Source of the DNA: Hyphomicrobiales bacterium
Lineage (GTDB): Bacteria > Pseudomonadota > Alphaproteobacteria > Rhizobiales > Rhizobiaceae
DNA length: 15,984 bases
NCBI GenBank assembly: GCA_011087745.1
Contig: JAALLB010000013.1
Span: 1 to 15,984, forward strand
Direction of reading: 5' to 3'
How positions within the stretch are numbered: position 1 is the first letter of the stretch; each line of letters opens with the position of its first letter. The notes below the pieces were generated by a model, which did no database searches, was not told the origin of the DNA, and saw only the letters and a program-made list of their open reading frames with translations. A program made the translations under genes and the position numbers. Positions 7,472 through 14,989 of the stretch are shown here, in pieces.

Positions 7472-8185
7472 TTATTTTACCAGCTTTTTACCCTCAATTT
7501 CAAAAACGCAATCACCACTCAACATCCAGCTGTTAAAATTCCGGCCGTTGAACAAATTTGCGTAAGCTTCATCAAGAACGTTTAACCCACCCGTAAAAGA
7601 ACCAAATGCTGGCATGATCATGCGTTTGCCATCACCAATAAAACAGCGCCGCCGAACGGCCTTCCCGCGCTGTCTGATTTTTGCGGAAGGGTGAAGGTGA
7701 CCGGCAATTTCACCTTGGCTGAATTGGGGTTTGGGTTCGTGGCAAAAATTAACAGCACCGATGTGAATTTCCTCACAAAATGTACCGCCCAGATCCTTTG
7801 GAGGAGAGGGGTCGTGATTGCCACTTACCCATATCCAGTCACGGCCAAGCATCAGTTGCGACAAGTGCTGTTTATAGCTTTTTGGCAATCTGGAGGCTGC
7901 GTCATCATCGTGGAAACTATCGCCAAGTGACAAAACAGTTTTGGGCTGCCAATGGTCAATTCGCAGAGCCAAAGTTTCTAGCGTTGCTTGCGTATCATAA
8001 GGCGGGATAAACAACCCTTTTTTGGCAGCAAAAGATGATCCTTTTTCAAGGTGAAGGTCGGAGACAACAAGAAGGCTTTCTTCTCGCCAGAAAAGGCAGC
8101 CGGTTGAATCCAGCGAAAATTGATTGCCCAGAAACTCAATGTCCATACCTGTAGATGTGTTTTTTGTCGCCAATCCATTCATCAA
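7472..8185 (-). CDS. pdeM: Ligase-associated DNA damage response endonuclease PdeM
   Basis: This 237-residue calcineurin-like metallophosphoesterase belongs to the PdeM (TIGR04123) group, which travels with an Lhr-type helicase, an ATP-dependent ligase and an exonuclease in a bacterial DNA repair set. The two-metal site motifs are complete: D43-x-H45 (SDLHLEKG), GDSFHDDDA around D89, GNHD at 122-125, H149 (CHEP) and GHLHP at 162-166. The ATG at 8185 overlaps the helicase stop (ATGA), implying translational coupling. A second in-frame Met at residue 14 is an alternative start closer to the conserved core. It ends 7 bases from the convergent DUF3429 stop. Confidence 0.88.
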   Translation of the reverse strand: MMNGLATKNTSTGMDIEFLGNQFSLDSTGCLFWREESLLVVSDLHLEKGSSFAAKKGLFIPPYDTQATLETLALRIDHWQPKTVLSLGDSFHDDDAASRLPKSYKQHLSQLMLGRDWIWVSGNHDPSPPKDLGGTFCEEIHIGAVNFCHEPKPQFSQGEIAGHLHPSAKIRQRGKAVRRRCFIGDGKRMIMPAFGSFTGGLNVLDEAYANLFNGRNFNSWMLSGDCVFEIEGKKLVK

Positions 8186-10707
8186 TCGATATCCGCCAAT
8201 CCGGTTGCAGCTTCTCGAAGAAGGCTTTCCTGAGCTTCACCAGCAATCCCCTCCTTGCCGATTTCCATCATGATTGGAACGGCAAGGGGAGAGATCTTGT
8301 CTAGGGACTTATGCACGATTCGTGTCTTGATGCGCGACAACATTTCACCCAGGCGGCGAATATCCAACAACCCGTAAGCAGCCTCCTGGCGAGTTGCCTG
8401 CAACAAAACGTGATCTGGTTCGTGCGTTCGCAAGACATCATAAATCAAATCTGAAGACACTGTCATTTGTCGTCCGGTCTTTTCCTTGCCAGGAAAACGC
8501 CTTTCAATCAGTCCGGCAATCGTGGCGCAATCTCTAAACGTTCTTTTGAGCAAAAATGATTCATTCAGCCATGTTTCCAAATCATCACCCAGCATGTCTT
8601 CATCAAAGAGCCCCTCTAAAGATAGGTTGCCGCCTTTGAAGAGTTTCGAGAAGTCCTTCAACCCCCAAATTGCAATCGCATAATCACTGGCAACAAAACC
8701 AAGGGGTTTGGCACGCATCCGTTCCAGTCTGCGTGTTAGCAACATACCCAGGGTTTGGTGAGCCAGACGGCCTTCAAATGGATAGGCAACCATGTAATAC
8801 CTGTCGCCTCTTGGAAATGTTTCTATTAGAAGTTGGTTTTCCTTGGGCAGAATGGAATTTTGACTTTGAATGGAAAGCCATTCGCTGACCTGAGAGGGAA
8901 GTTTTTTCCATTGCTTGGGATTTGCTAACATCTGGCGCACCAGATCAGCCAGGTAGGTCGATAGTGGAAAGCTGCCACCCGCATAGGTAGGCACCTTTGG
9001 ATCGCTTCCAATGGCTTTGGAAACATAACATGCAGCTTCGCGAATGCCTTCGAGCCTTAATGTCTGTCCTGAAAACATAAACGTATCGCTAGGAGATAGG
9101 CTTTCAATAAAACCTTCTTCGATCTTGCCAAGCATGGGTCCGCCCTGAAAGTTGGCATTTCGCCCTTTCTTTCTTGTAAGACGCACATCCAGCATGGGCG
9201 ATTGAATAATCGTCCCGCAATTCATTCTATAACGTTGGGCAAGACGAGGATGAGTAAGGCGCAAGGAATTATCTTCCACCTTGCGAATTTTGGCGTATTG
9301 CTCGTAAGTTTTGAGCGCATAGCCACCGGTTGCGACAAACTGTAGAACCTGGTTAAAGCTTTCACGCTCTAACTCGGCATATGGTGCTGCAGAAGTAATC
9401 TCTTCAAAAAGTTCATCTTCAAAAAACGGACCCGCACATGCAGTGCCCAAAACATGTTGAGCAAGTACATCAAATGCTCCTTCCCGCAATGCTGGTGTAT
9501 CTTGAGCACCCAGATAGTTTGCATCAAGCGCTGCCTGACATTCCATGACTTCAAAGCGGTTGGAGGGAACAAGAATTGCCCGCGAAGGTTCATCAATGCG
9601 GTGGTTTGCCCGTCCAATACGCTGGGCAAGGCGGCTTGCTCCTTTCGGCGCTCCCACATGCACAACAAGATCAACATCGCCCCAGTCGATACCCAGATCA
9701 AGCGTGGAGGTTGCTATCACAGCCCGCAACTCGTTTTGCTGCATCGCGTCTTCGACACGGCGCCGTTGGCTGACATCCAATGAACCATGATGAAGTGCAA
9801 TTGGCAGCGTATCCTCATTCAGTTTCCAAAGTTCGCGAAACAGTAATTCAGCCTGAGAACGAGTATTCACAAACAGCAATGTGGTTTGATGTTTTTGAAT
9901 GGCTTCATAAACATCGTTCATTGCATACCGTGCTGAATGACCAGCCCAGGGCACCCGCTCTTCAGATTTTAGAATTGTAATTTCAGGCTTTGCTCCGCCC
10001 TCAAGCTTGATAAACTCTGATAGGGCAATTTCCCCATGTGGTGGTTGTTTTACCAACCACCTTCGCAAATCATCGGGTTCAGAAACTGTTGCTGATAATC
10101 CAATTGTTTTCAAATTTGGGCGTAAGGTTCTAAGGCGAGAAAGGCCGAGCGAAAGCAGTTGCCCGCGTTTTGATGTAACCAGAGAATGCAGTTCGTCAAA
10201 TATTACGGTTTCAAGTCCGTCAAAGAAATGGCCGGCATCCTTGTTTGAAATCAGCAGAGCCAGTTGCTCTGGTGTGGTTAGCATAATCTGGGGAGGTGAA
10301 AGCTTCTGGCGTTGCCGACGAGATGCAGATGTATCGCCTGTGCGCGTTTCAAGTTCAATGTTAAGCCCCATCTCTTCAATCGGTTTTTCGAGATTTCGTT
10401 TGATATCAACCGCAAGCGCTTTTAGCGGCGATATATAAAGCGTATGCACGCCGCGTTTTTTCTGTCCGGGTTTGTGTTTTTTGAGTTGCGAAAGTTCAAC
10501 AAGCGTAGGTAAAAACCCGGCAAGTGTTTTTCCAGCACCTGTTGGCGCAATCAAAAGAGTTGAATGACTGGCCTGCATTTTTGACAGCAGTTCCAGCTGA
10601 TGAGCGCGCGGTTGCCAACCATGACCTGAAAACCATTCTTGAAACGGTTCAGGCAGGAAAAAAGGTAGAGTTTCTCCACTGGAATTGAGTGTCGTATTTT
10701 TGGTCAC
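8182..10707 (-). CDS. Ligase-associated DNA damage response DEXH box helicase (Lhr-core type)
   Basis: This 841-residue superfamily 2 ATPase has the full helicase core. It shows the Q-motif region (RAHQLELL, near 35), Walker A APTGAGKT at 54-61, DELH at 171-174, SAT at 205-207 and QRIGRANHR at 362-370. A long C-terminal part follows with the Lhr-specific winged-helix and associated domains. Length and layout match the ligase-associated DEXH helicase (TIGR04121, Lhr-core), an ATP-dependent 3'-5' translocase in DNA repair. The start is a GTG at 10707; an ATG at 10710-10712 is in another frame and stops at once. No strong ribosome site is visible. pdeM follows with a 4-base overlap. The partner ligase and exonuclease are not in the window. 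Confidence 0.92.
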   Translation of the reverse strand: MTKNTTLNSSGETLPFFLPEPFQEWFSGHGWQPRAHQLELLSKMQASHSTLLIAPTGAGKTLAGFLPTLVELSQLKKHKPGQKKRGVHTLYISPLKALAVDIKRNLEKPIEEMGLNIELETRTGDTSASRRQRQKLSPPQIMLTTPEQLALLISNKDAGHFFDGLETVIFDELHSLVTSKRGQLLSLGLSRLRTLRPNLKTIGLSATVSEPDDLRRWLVKQPPHGEIALSEFIKLEGGAKPEITILKSEERVPWAGHSARYAMNDVYEAIQKHQTTLLFVNTRSQAELLFRELWKLNEDTLPIALHHGSLDVSQRRRVEDAMQQNELRAVIATSTLDLGIDWGDVDLVVHVGAPKGASRLAQRIGRANHRIDEPSRAILVPSNRFEVMECQAALDANYLGAQDTPALREGAFDVLAQHVLGTACAGPFFEDELFEEITSAAPYAELERESFNQVLQFVATGGYALKTYEQYAKIRKVEDNSLRLTHPRLAQRYRMNCGTIIQSPMLDVRLTRKKGRNANFQGGPMLGKIEEGFIESLSPSDTFMFSGQTLRLEGIREAACYVSKAIGSDPKVPTYAGGSFPLSTYLADLVRQMLANPKQWKKLPSQVSEWLSIQSQNSILPKENQLLIETFPRGDRYYMVAYPFEGRLAHQTLGMLLTRRLERMRAKPLGFVASDYAIAIWGLKDFSKLFKGGNLSLEGLFDEDMLGDDLETWLNESFLLKRTFRDCATIAGLIERRFPGKEKTGRQMTVSSDLIYDVLRTHEPDHVLLQATRQEAAYGLLDIRRLGEMLSRIKTRIVHKSLDKISPLAVPIMMEIGKEGIAGEAQESLLREAATGLADID

Positions 10708-10743
10708 ACCATGTAATGTAGTGAGGAGAGATGCGAAGGTCGA

Positions 10744-11516
10744 ATGAAAAAAGAAATTTTTAACATCCTGTTTTTATCCATCATTGCCTTGGCTGTTGCC
10801 TGGCTTTATTGGCCGGCTCAACCGGACCCTGACAAGCCGATTTCAGGCAATGGCCAAAACTACATCCTCGCACTAAGCTGGCAACCAGCATTTTGTGAAA
10901 GCAAACCCAATAAACCCGAGTGTCGCTCGCAACGTGAGGGCCGTTTTGACACCCAGAATTTTTCACTACACGGGCTATGGCCTCAGCCACGCGGCAATTT
11001 TTATTGTGATGTCCTGGACAGCATAATTGACCGGGATAAAAAGGCCGATGGAACCAGCTTCCAAGGTTGAAGCTTTCAAAAAATCTCCGCAAGGACTTAT
11101 CCAAAATGATGCCTAGCTATCGCTCAAATTTACATCGCCATGAGTGGTTTAAACATGGCACTTGTATGGAAACAAATATCAATCCTCAGCAATATTTCGA
11201 ACTTTCAATTGCTATTCTTGATGCTGTAAACAAATCCCCGATCAGGGTGCTTTTTTCAGATAATATCGGCAAGGAAGTCACCTCAAAGCAGATTGCAAAA
11301 GCGATGGAAAAATCCTTCGGCAAAGGTGCTGGCAGCCGAATTGGCGTATCTTGCAAGCGTGATGGAAGGCGAACGTTGATCAATGAAATTAAAATCAGCA
11401 TTAAGCTGAAATTACTTCCAATTGATAAACTTGTTTTTAATGAGTTAATACAATCGTCTCCAACACTTACTGTTGGTTGTAAGCGCGGGGTCATCGATCC
11501 TGTTGGCCTACAATAG
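10744..11516 (+). pseudogene. RNase T2 family protein, split by one frameshift
   Basis: The first frame gives a hydrophobic N-terminus (about 5-23, a signal peptide or anchor), then the RNase T2 motif CAS-I, FSLHGLWPQ, with His76. It stops at 11070. The next frame carries CAS-II, HEWFKHGTC, and a normal C-terminus to TAG at 11516. Adding one A to the AAAAA at 11038-11042 gives a continuous ~257-residue enzyme with DRDKKGRWNQLP across the join, with catalytic His134, Glu135 and His139 all present. RNase T2 enzymes are exported, non-specific endoribonucleases that yield 2',3'-cyclic phosphate ends. The ATG at 10744 follows GAAGG. The gene diverges from the helicase with only 36 bases between. 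A sequencing error is a real alternative to true inactivation. Confidence 0.82.
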
Positions 11517-11522
11517 TTTCTC

Positions 11523-11549
11523 TTGAAATACCTATTCAGCGCCTATACC
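11523..11549 (+). promoter_or_regulatory. Weak promoter candidate for DUF6460-MATE
   Basis: TTGAAA at 11523-11528 and TATACC at 11544-11549 resemble -35 and -10 boxes, but with a short 15-base spacer. They lie in the 64-base gap between the RNase T2 stop and the DUF6460 start. No terminator hairpin is visible in this gap, so read-through from RNase T2 is also possible. Confidence 0.25.
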
Positions 11550-11580
11550 TATGAGCTAGAAACACTGCAAGGGAAGAACC

Positions 11581-11847
11581 ATGTCTGACAAGTTGACCAC
11601 ATTTCTAGGCGATAGCTTAGGTCGCACCATTATCAAACTGCTTGTCATATCATTTGTGGTTGGAATTGTAATGAGCGCATTAAATTTTACACCTTATGAT
11701 GTCTGGTATGGTATCCGTGATTTCTTCATCAGCCTTTATAACCTTGGCTTTGAGGCTCTTGGACGGGTGGGTAAGTACTTCCTTTGGGGTGCGGCGATTG
11801 TCGTACCAATCTTCCTGCTTCTGCGCTTTTTAAACTTCAAAAAATGA
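11581..11847 (+). CDS. DUF6460 family small membrane protein
   Basis: This 88-residue protein begins MSDKLTTFLGDSLGRTIIKLLVISFVVG-like and has two hydrophobic segments (about 17-35 and 64-83) joined by a short loop containing DVWYGIRDFF. This matches the small rhizobial DUF6460 family. The tail LNFKK is basic and likely cytoplasmic. The ATG at 11581 has AGGGAAG just upstream. Its stop overlaps the MATE start by 4 bases (ATGA at 11844-11847), so the two are translated as a coupled pair. No function is known for the family; the coupling is consistent with a role near the transporter but could simply reflect compact gene order. Confidence 0.8.
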   Translation: MSDKLTTFLGDSLGRTIIKLLVISFVVGIVMSALNFTPYDVWYGIRDFFISLYNLGFEALGRVGKYFLWGAAIVVPIFLLLRFLNFKK

Positions 11848-13186
11848 GCACTGCTTCGGCCTCATCAAAGGCCAAGAAATTTGAAGTAACCCACAAGACC
11901 GTTCTGCAACTGGCGGTACCAATGACCTTGGCGTACATCACGACACCCTTGCTGGGATTGGTTGATACAGCCGTTGTTGGTCGCTTGGGAGTAGAAGCAC
12001 TCATCGGCGGACTGGCGGTGGGCGCTATTATCATTGATCTAGTTTTTACAACATTCAATTTTTTGCGTTCAGGAACGACAGGGCTGACATCCCAAGCCTT
12101 TGGCGCGGAAGATGAAAAAGAAAAACAGGCAATTTTATTCAGGGCGCTTGCAATTGCGTTTTCAAGCGGCATTGTGATGATCTTGTTAAGCCCATTGTTA
12201 ATCGGCTTGGATTATGGTTTATGGCTCCCAGCGAAGCAGTTGCTGATGCTACCAAGACCTATTTTCTGATCCGGATGCTTTCCGCCCCCTTTTCGTTGAG
12301 CAATTATGCAATCCTGGGTTGGTTGCTGGGTTTGGGTAAATCTTACACAACACTCGCAGTGCAGATTGTTCTTAACGGTACCAATATTATTTTCAGCCTC
12401 TATTTGGGTCTCATCCTGGAGTGGGGCATTGAAGGCGTTGCAATTGCCACAATCATTGGTGAAATACTTGCTTTTGTCATAGGAATTTATATTTGTTGGC
12501 GTACGTTGGACCATTCTGTTCGGCCTTCGCGGAAACGAATTTTGGACAAGAATGCCTTGTCCCGGCTGGTCAATCTAAATGCAGATATTATGCTGCGTTC
12601 TTTCGCTCTGCTTTTTGCTTTTGCCTATTTCACGGCACAAGGTGCGGGCTTTGGTGATTTAACGCTGGCTGCAAATGCCATTCTCATGCATTTCTTTTTA
12701 ATATCAGGCTATTTTTTGGATGGTCTTGCAATCGCTGCTGAGCAAATTGTCGGGCGTTCAATTGGTGCAAATTACAAGCCAGGTTTTTGGCGAGGGTTTA
12801 AATTGACTTTGTTTTGGAGCACGGTAATGGCCGTTGTGTGCTCTTTGATATTCTGGTTTGTTGGTCCTGCTTTGATCAACCTGATGACAACCATCAACGA
12901 AGTTCGAAGCGAAGCACTGATCTATCTTGCATGGGCAGCCTTCATTCCATTATCGGGTATGCTAGCTTTTCAGATGGATGGGGTTTTCATTGGTGCTACA
13001 TGGTCGCGCGATATGAGCATCATGATGATTGTATCGCTCGCTGGTTATTTAGTAGTCTGGTGGTTGGTAAAAGAGCCTCTAGGCAATCACCGTCTATGGT
13101 TGGCGCTACATTGTTTTGTTATATTCAGAGGGCTGACCTTGTCAGCACGATTAAATTCTAAAGTTCGGCAGACATTTTTGGCTTAA
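11844..13186 (+). pseudogene. MATE family efflux transporter (DinF-like), split by one frameshift
   Basis: The first frame (11844-12269) encodes a typical MATE N-terminus (LAVPMTLAYITTPLLGLVDTAVVGRLG, shown here in part as VDTAVVGRLG), then goes off family and stops at 12269. The next frame resumes at MAPSEAVADATKTYFLIRM (12221) and runs to TAA at 13186 with the remaining spans. Adding one T to the TTT at 12218-12220 restores reading as GFMAPSEAV and gives about 447 residues, the normal length for a twelve-span MATE antiporter. These use Na+ or H+ gradients to export cationic drugs or metabolites; the substrate here is unknown. The start overlaps the DUF6460 stop. The end overlaps the arsC stop on the other strand by 4 bases. 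The break could be a sequencing error. Confidence 0.85.
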
Positions 13187-13530
13187 AGAATTTCCAAAAC
13201 CTGTTCTGGTGGACGTCCAATGGAAGCCTTGCCGTTTGCAAATACAACTGGACGTTCAATCAAAATAGGGTTTTCATGCATCGCTTGAACAAGAATTTTA
13301 TCTGGCGTGTCTTTCGAAAGACCAAGCTCCTTATAAGTTATATCCCCAGTTCGCATTAAATCGTGCGCGCTTAGTCTAAGTTTAACAAGCGCTTGTAAAA
13401 TTTCGGTGCGATTTGGCGCCGAATTCACATACTCCACAACTTTAGGATCATGCCCGTTCTCGATGAGGAGCTCCAGTGTTTGTCTAGATTTTGAACATCG
13501 TGGGTTGTGCCAGATTGTAACGTCACTCAT
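13183..13530 (-). CDS. arsC: ArsC/YfgD-type reductase (arsenate reductase family)
   Basis: This 115-residue thioredoxin-fold protein carries the ArsC-family active site HNPRCSKSR with Cys12, and C-terminal RPVVFANGKASIGRPPEQVL. The spaced arginines of the family (R60/61 region in MRTGD, ERPV, IGRPP) are present. The CSKSR variant is that of the YfgD-like branch, so glutathione/glutaredoxin-linked arsenate reduction is plausible but not assured. The start at 13530 is supported by a GGAGGG ribosome site (13537-13542, minus strand) that lies inside the last codons of pyrD, only 6 bases away. It is the last gene of the minus-strand operon. No arsR, arsB or acr3 gene is nearby, so a dedicated arsenic island is not indicated. 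Confidence 0.85.
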   Translation of the reverse strand: MSDVTIWHNPRCSKSRQTLELLIENGHDPKVVEYVNSAPNRTEILQALVKLRLSAHDLMRTGDITYKELGLSKDTPDKILVQAMHENPILIERPVVFANGKASIGRPPEQVLEIL

Positions 13531-13533
13531 GAT

Positions 13534-14625
13534 TTACCCTCCAAGCCAATCGTCAGTCTTGCTGCCAACAAGTTCACTAATGTGATTGATTTCATTCTTA
13601 TACATGTATGCGCTTAAGTCTTGCATGATTTTTGTTGGAAGACATGGGCCTCCATATATCAGACCAGTATAAAGCTGTACCAGCGACGCACCGGCTTGCA
13701 TTTTAGCAATGACATCATCAGCGCTTGAGATGCCACCAACGCCAATCAATGGCATATCGGGGTCAAGGCGCATGCGCATGTTGGCAAGAACTTTTGTTGA
13801 TTTTGCAAACAGTGGTTTCCCGGACAGTCCGCCTGCCTGCGTGGCCTGCTTTTTATCTTTCAGACCGGCACGATCAAGCGTGGTATTGGAAACGATCAAC
13901 GCATCGAGATGAGATTTCTTTACCACTTCTGCAATATCATCCATCTCGTACTCGGTAAGATCAGGTGCTATTTTTAAGAAAACTGGTACAGACTTTTTCG
14001 ACTTTTGCTCGCATTTATTCACCTTGGCAAAAATACGGTCAAGAAGCGTTTGTAGCGCATCAGCGGCCTGCAAGTTTCTTAAACCGGGCGTGTTGGGAGA
14101 TGAAATATTTGCTGTAAAATACGAAGCTACTTCAAAGAATGTTTCGATGCCTTTTTCATAGTCGGCAACAAAGTCTTCAGATGTTTTATTTGCACCGATA
14201 TTTACACCAACGACGCCACCTTTATCGTGACGTGCTTCTAGTCTCGCGAGCGCTGCGGCATGACCTTCGTTGTTAAAACCCAAACGATTGATTACCGCAT
14301 CATCTTCCACCAGACGGAAGATACGGGGTTTGGGGTTTCCTGATTGTCCAAGTGGCGTAATCGTCCCAACTTCGGTAAACCCAAAGCCCAGTTTTAATAT
14401 GGCATCGGGCACTTCTGCGTTTTTGTCATACCCTGCGGCAAGTCCAACCGGGTTGGGAAATGTAAGGCCACCAAGCTTCGTCTCAAGGCGGGCATCAATC
14501 GAAAAAGTTGCGCCAGGAACCATACCGCTTTTCAATGCCTTGATCGAAAGCGTGTGGGCTTTTTCCGGCGAAAATGAAAAGAGAGCAGGTCGCGCCATCT
14601 GGGATGCAAGTTCAAAGAGGCTCAT
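13534..14625 (-). CDS. pyrD: Dihydroorotate dehydrogenase, class 2 (quinone-dependent)
   Basis: This 363-residue enzyme oxidises dihydroorotate to orotate in pyrimidine synthesis, passing electrons through FMN to quinone at the inner membrane. The class 2 N-terminal helical extension (about 1-45) is present. Core motifs are GLAAGYDKNAEVPD (61-74), EVGTITPLGQSGNPKPRIFR (85-104), NRLGFNNEG, VNIGANK (141-147), and NISSPNTPGLRNLQ (173-186) with the class 2 catalytic serine. The substrate and FMN motifs SNTTLDR, GGLSGKPL and GVGGISSADD follow. Length is normal and no break is seen. The ATG at 14625 overlaps the DUF952 stop (ATGA) and arsC starts 3 bases after its stop, so it sits in the middle of a tightly packed operon. 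Confidence 0.97.
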   Translation of the reverse strand: MSLFELASQMARPALFSFSPEKAHTLSIKALKSGMVPGATFSIDARLETKLGGLTFPNPVGLAAGYDKNAEVPDAILKLGFGFTEVGTITPLGQSGNPKPRIFRLVEDDAVINRLGFNNEGHAAALARLEARHDKGGVVGVNIGANKTSEDFVADYEKGIETFFEVASYFTANISSPNTPGLRNLQAADALQTLLDRIFAKVNKCEQKSKKSVPVFLKIAPDLTEYEMDDIAEVVKKSHLDALIVSNTTLDRAGLKDKKQATQAGGLSGKPLFAKSTKVLANMRMRLDPDMPLIGVGGISSADDVIAKMQAGASLVQLYTGLIYGGPCLPTKIMQDLSAYMYKNEINHISELVGSKTDDWLGG

Positions 14626-14984
14626 GATAAATCATCCGGAAAAACATGGCCGCCCGTCCCATCTTGTTCAAGATTGACAACCGATATTGCATCATCTGTT
14701 TTAAGGTCAGCATAAAGATGAGGAAATAAAGCCCCCCCCCCCGCGCGCGATACTTCCCATTTTAGAAGTTCGCCCAGCGGTTGAGTTGCGACTTTTACAA
14801 GTTTCAGGTTTTTTTGGCCATGAAAATGTTTGGTTGCAGTTTCCTTGGCTTGCTCAGCAGTTGAAAAATGAATGTATCCGTCCTGCAAATCGATAGGTGC
14901 ACCCTTAAACACCCCAAGACTGGTTGCTTCCTCCCACTGATCTTGGGTGGCGATTTTATAGATATAAGTTGGGGTGTTTTCCAA
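14622..14984 (-). CDS. DUF952 family protein with a poly-G-coded insertion
   Basis: This 120-residue cytoplasmic protein has the DUF952 signatures IYKIA (8-12), DLQDGYIHFSTAEQ (32-45) and FPHLYADL. The family motif near residue 80 usually reads as Ser-Arg-Gly-Gly-Ala-Leu-Phe-Pro-His; here it is SRAGGGALFPH, two residues longer. The extra residues come from a G11 run (C11 on the plus strand, 14732-14742) next to GCGCGCG. The start is a TTG at 14984 with a weak GGATAA site; no ATG or GTG is in frame nearby. The hydrolase stop lies 5 bases upstream and the stop overlaps the pyrD start. The biochemical function of DUF952 is unknown; the DUF952-pyrD-arsC order occurs in Rhizobiales. Confidence 0.85.
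   Translation of the reverse strand: MENTPTYIYKIATQDQWEEATSLGVFKGAPIDLQDGYIHFSTAEQAKETATKHFHGQKNLKLVKVATQPLGELLKWEVSRAGGGALFPHLYADLKTDDAISVVNLEQDGTGGHVFPDDLS
14732..14749 (+). repeat. C11 homopolymer plus (GC)n tract inside the DUF952 gene
   Basis: Eleven consecutive C residues (14732-14742) are followed by GCGCGCG (14743-14749). It is the longest homopolymer in the window and stands out in A+T-rich DNA. It keeps the DUF952 frame open but lengthens a conserved motif by two residues. Such tracts slip during replication and are also poorly read by several sequencing methods. Confidence 0.9.
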
Positions 14985-14989
14985 TGGGA

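Noticed and set aside
10007..10438. 143-codon plus-strand open frame opposite the helicase
   Set aside because: It lies wholly antisense to the conserved helicase core, has no ribosome site or family motif, and its composition (Ser/Arg-rich) is that of a codon shadow.
7022..13186. Programmed -1 ribosomal frameshifting as an explanation for the three split genes
   Set aside because: None of the three sites has a proper X-XXY-YYZ slippery heptamer or an evident downstream stimulator, and use in three unrelated families is not expected.
13183..13530. An arsenic resistance island
   Set aside because: Only one ArsC/YfgD-type gene is present, embedded in a pyrD housekeeping operon; no arsR, arsB, acr3 or arsH is seen.
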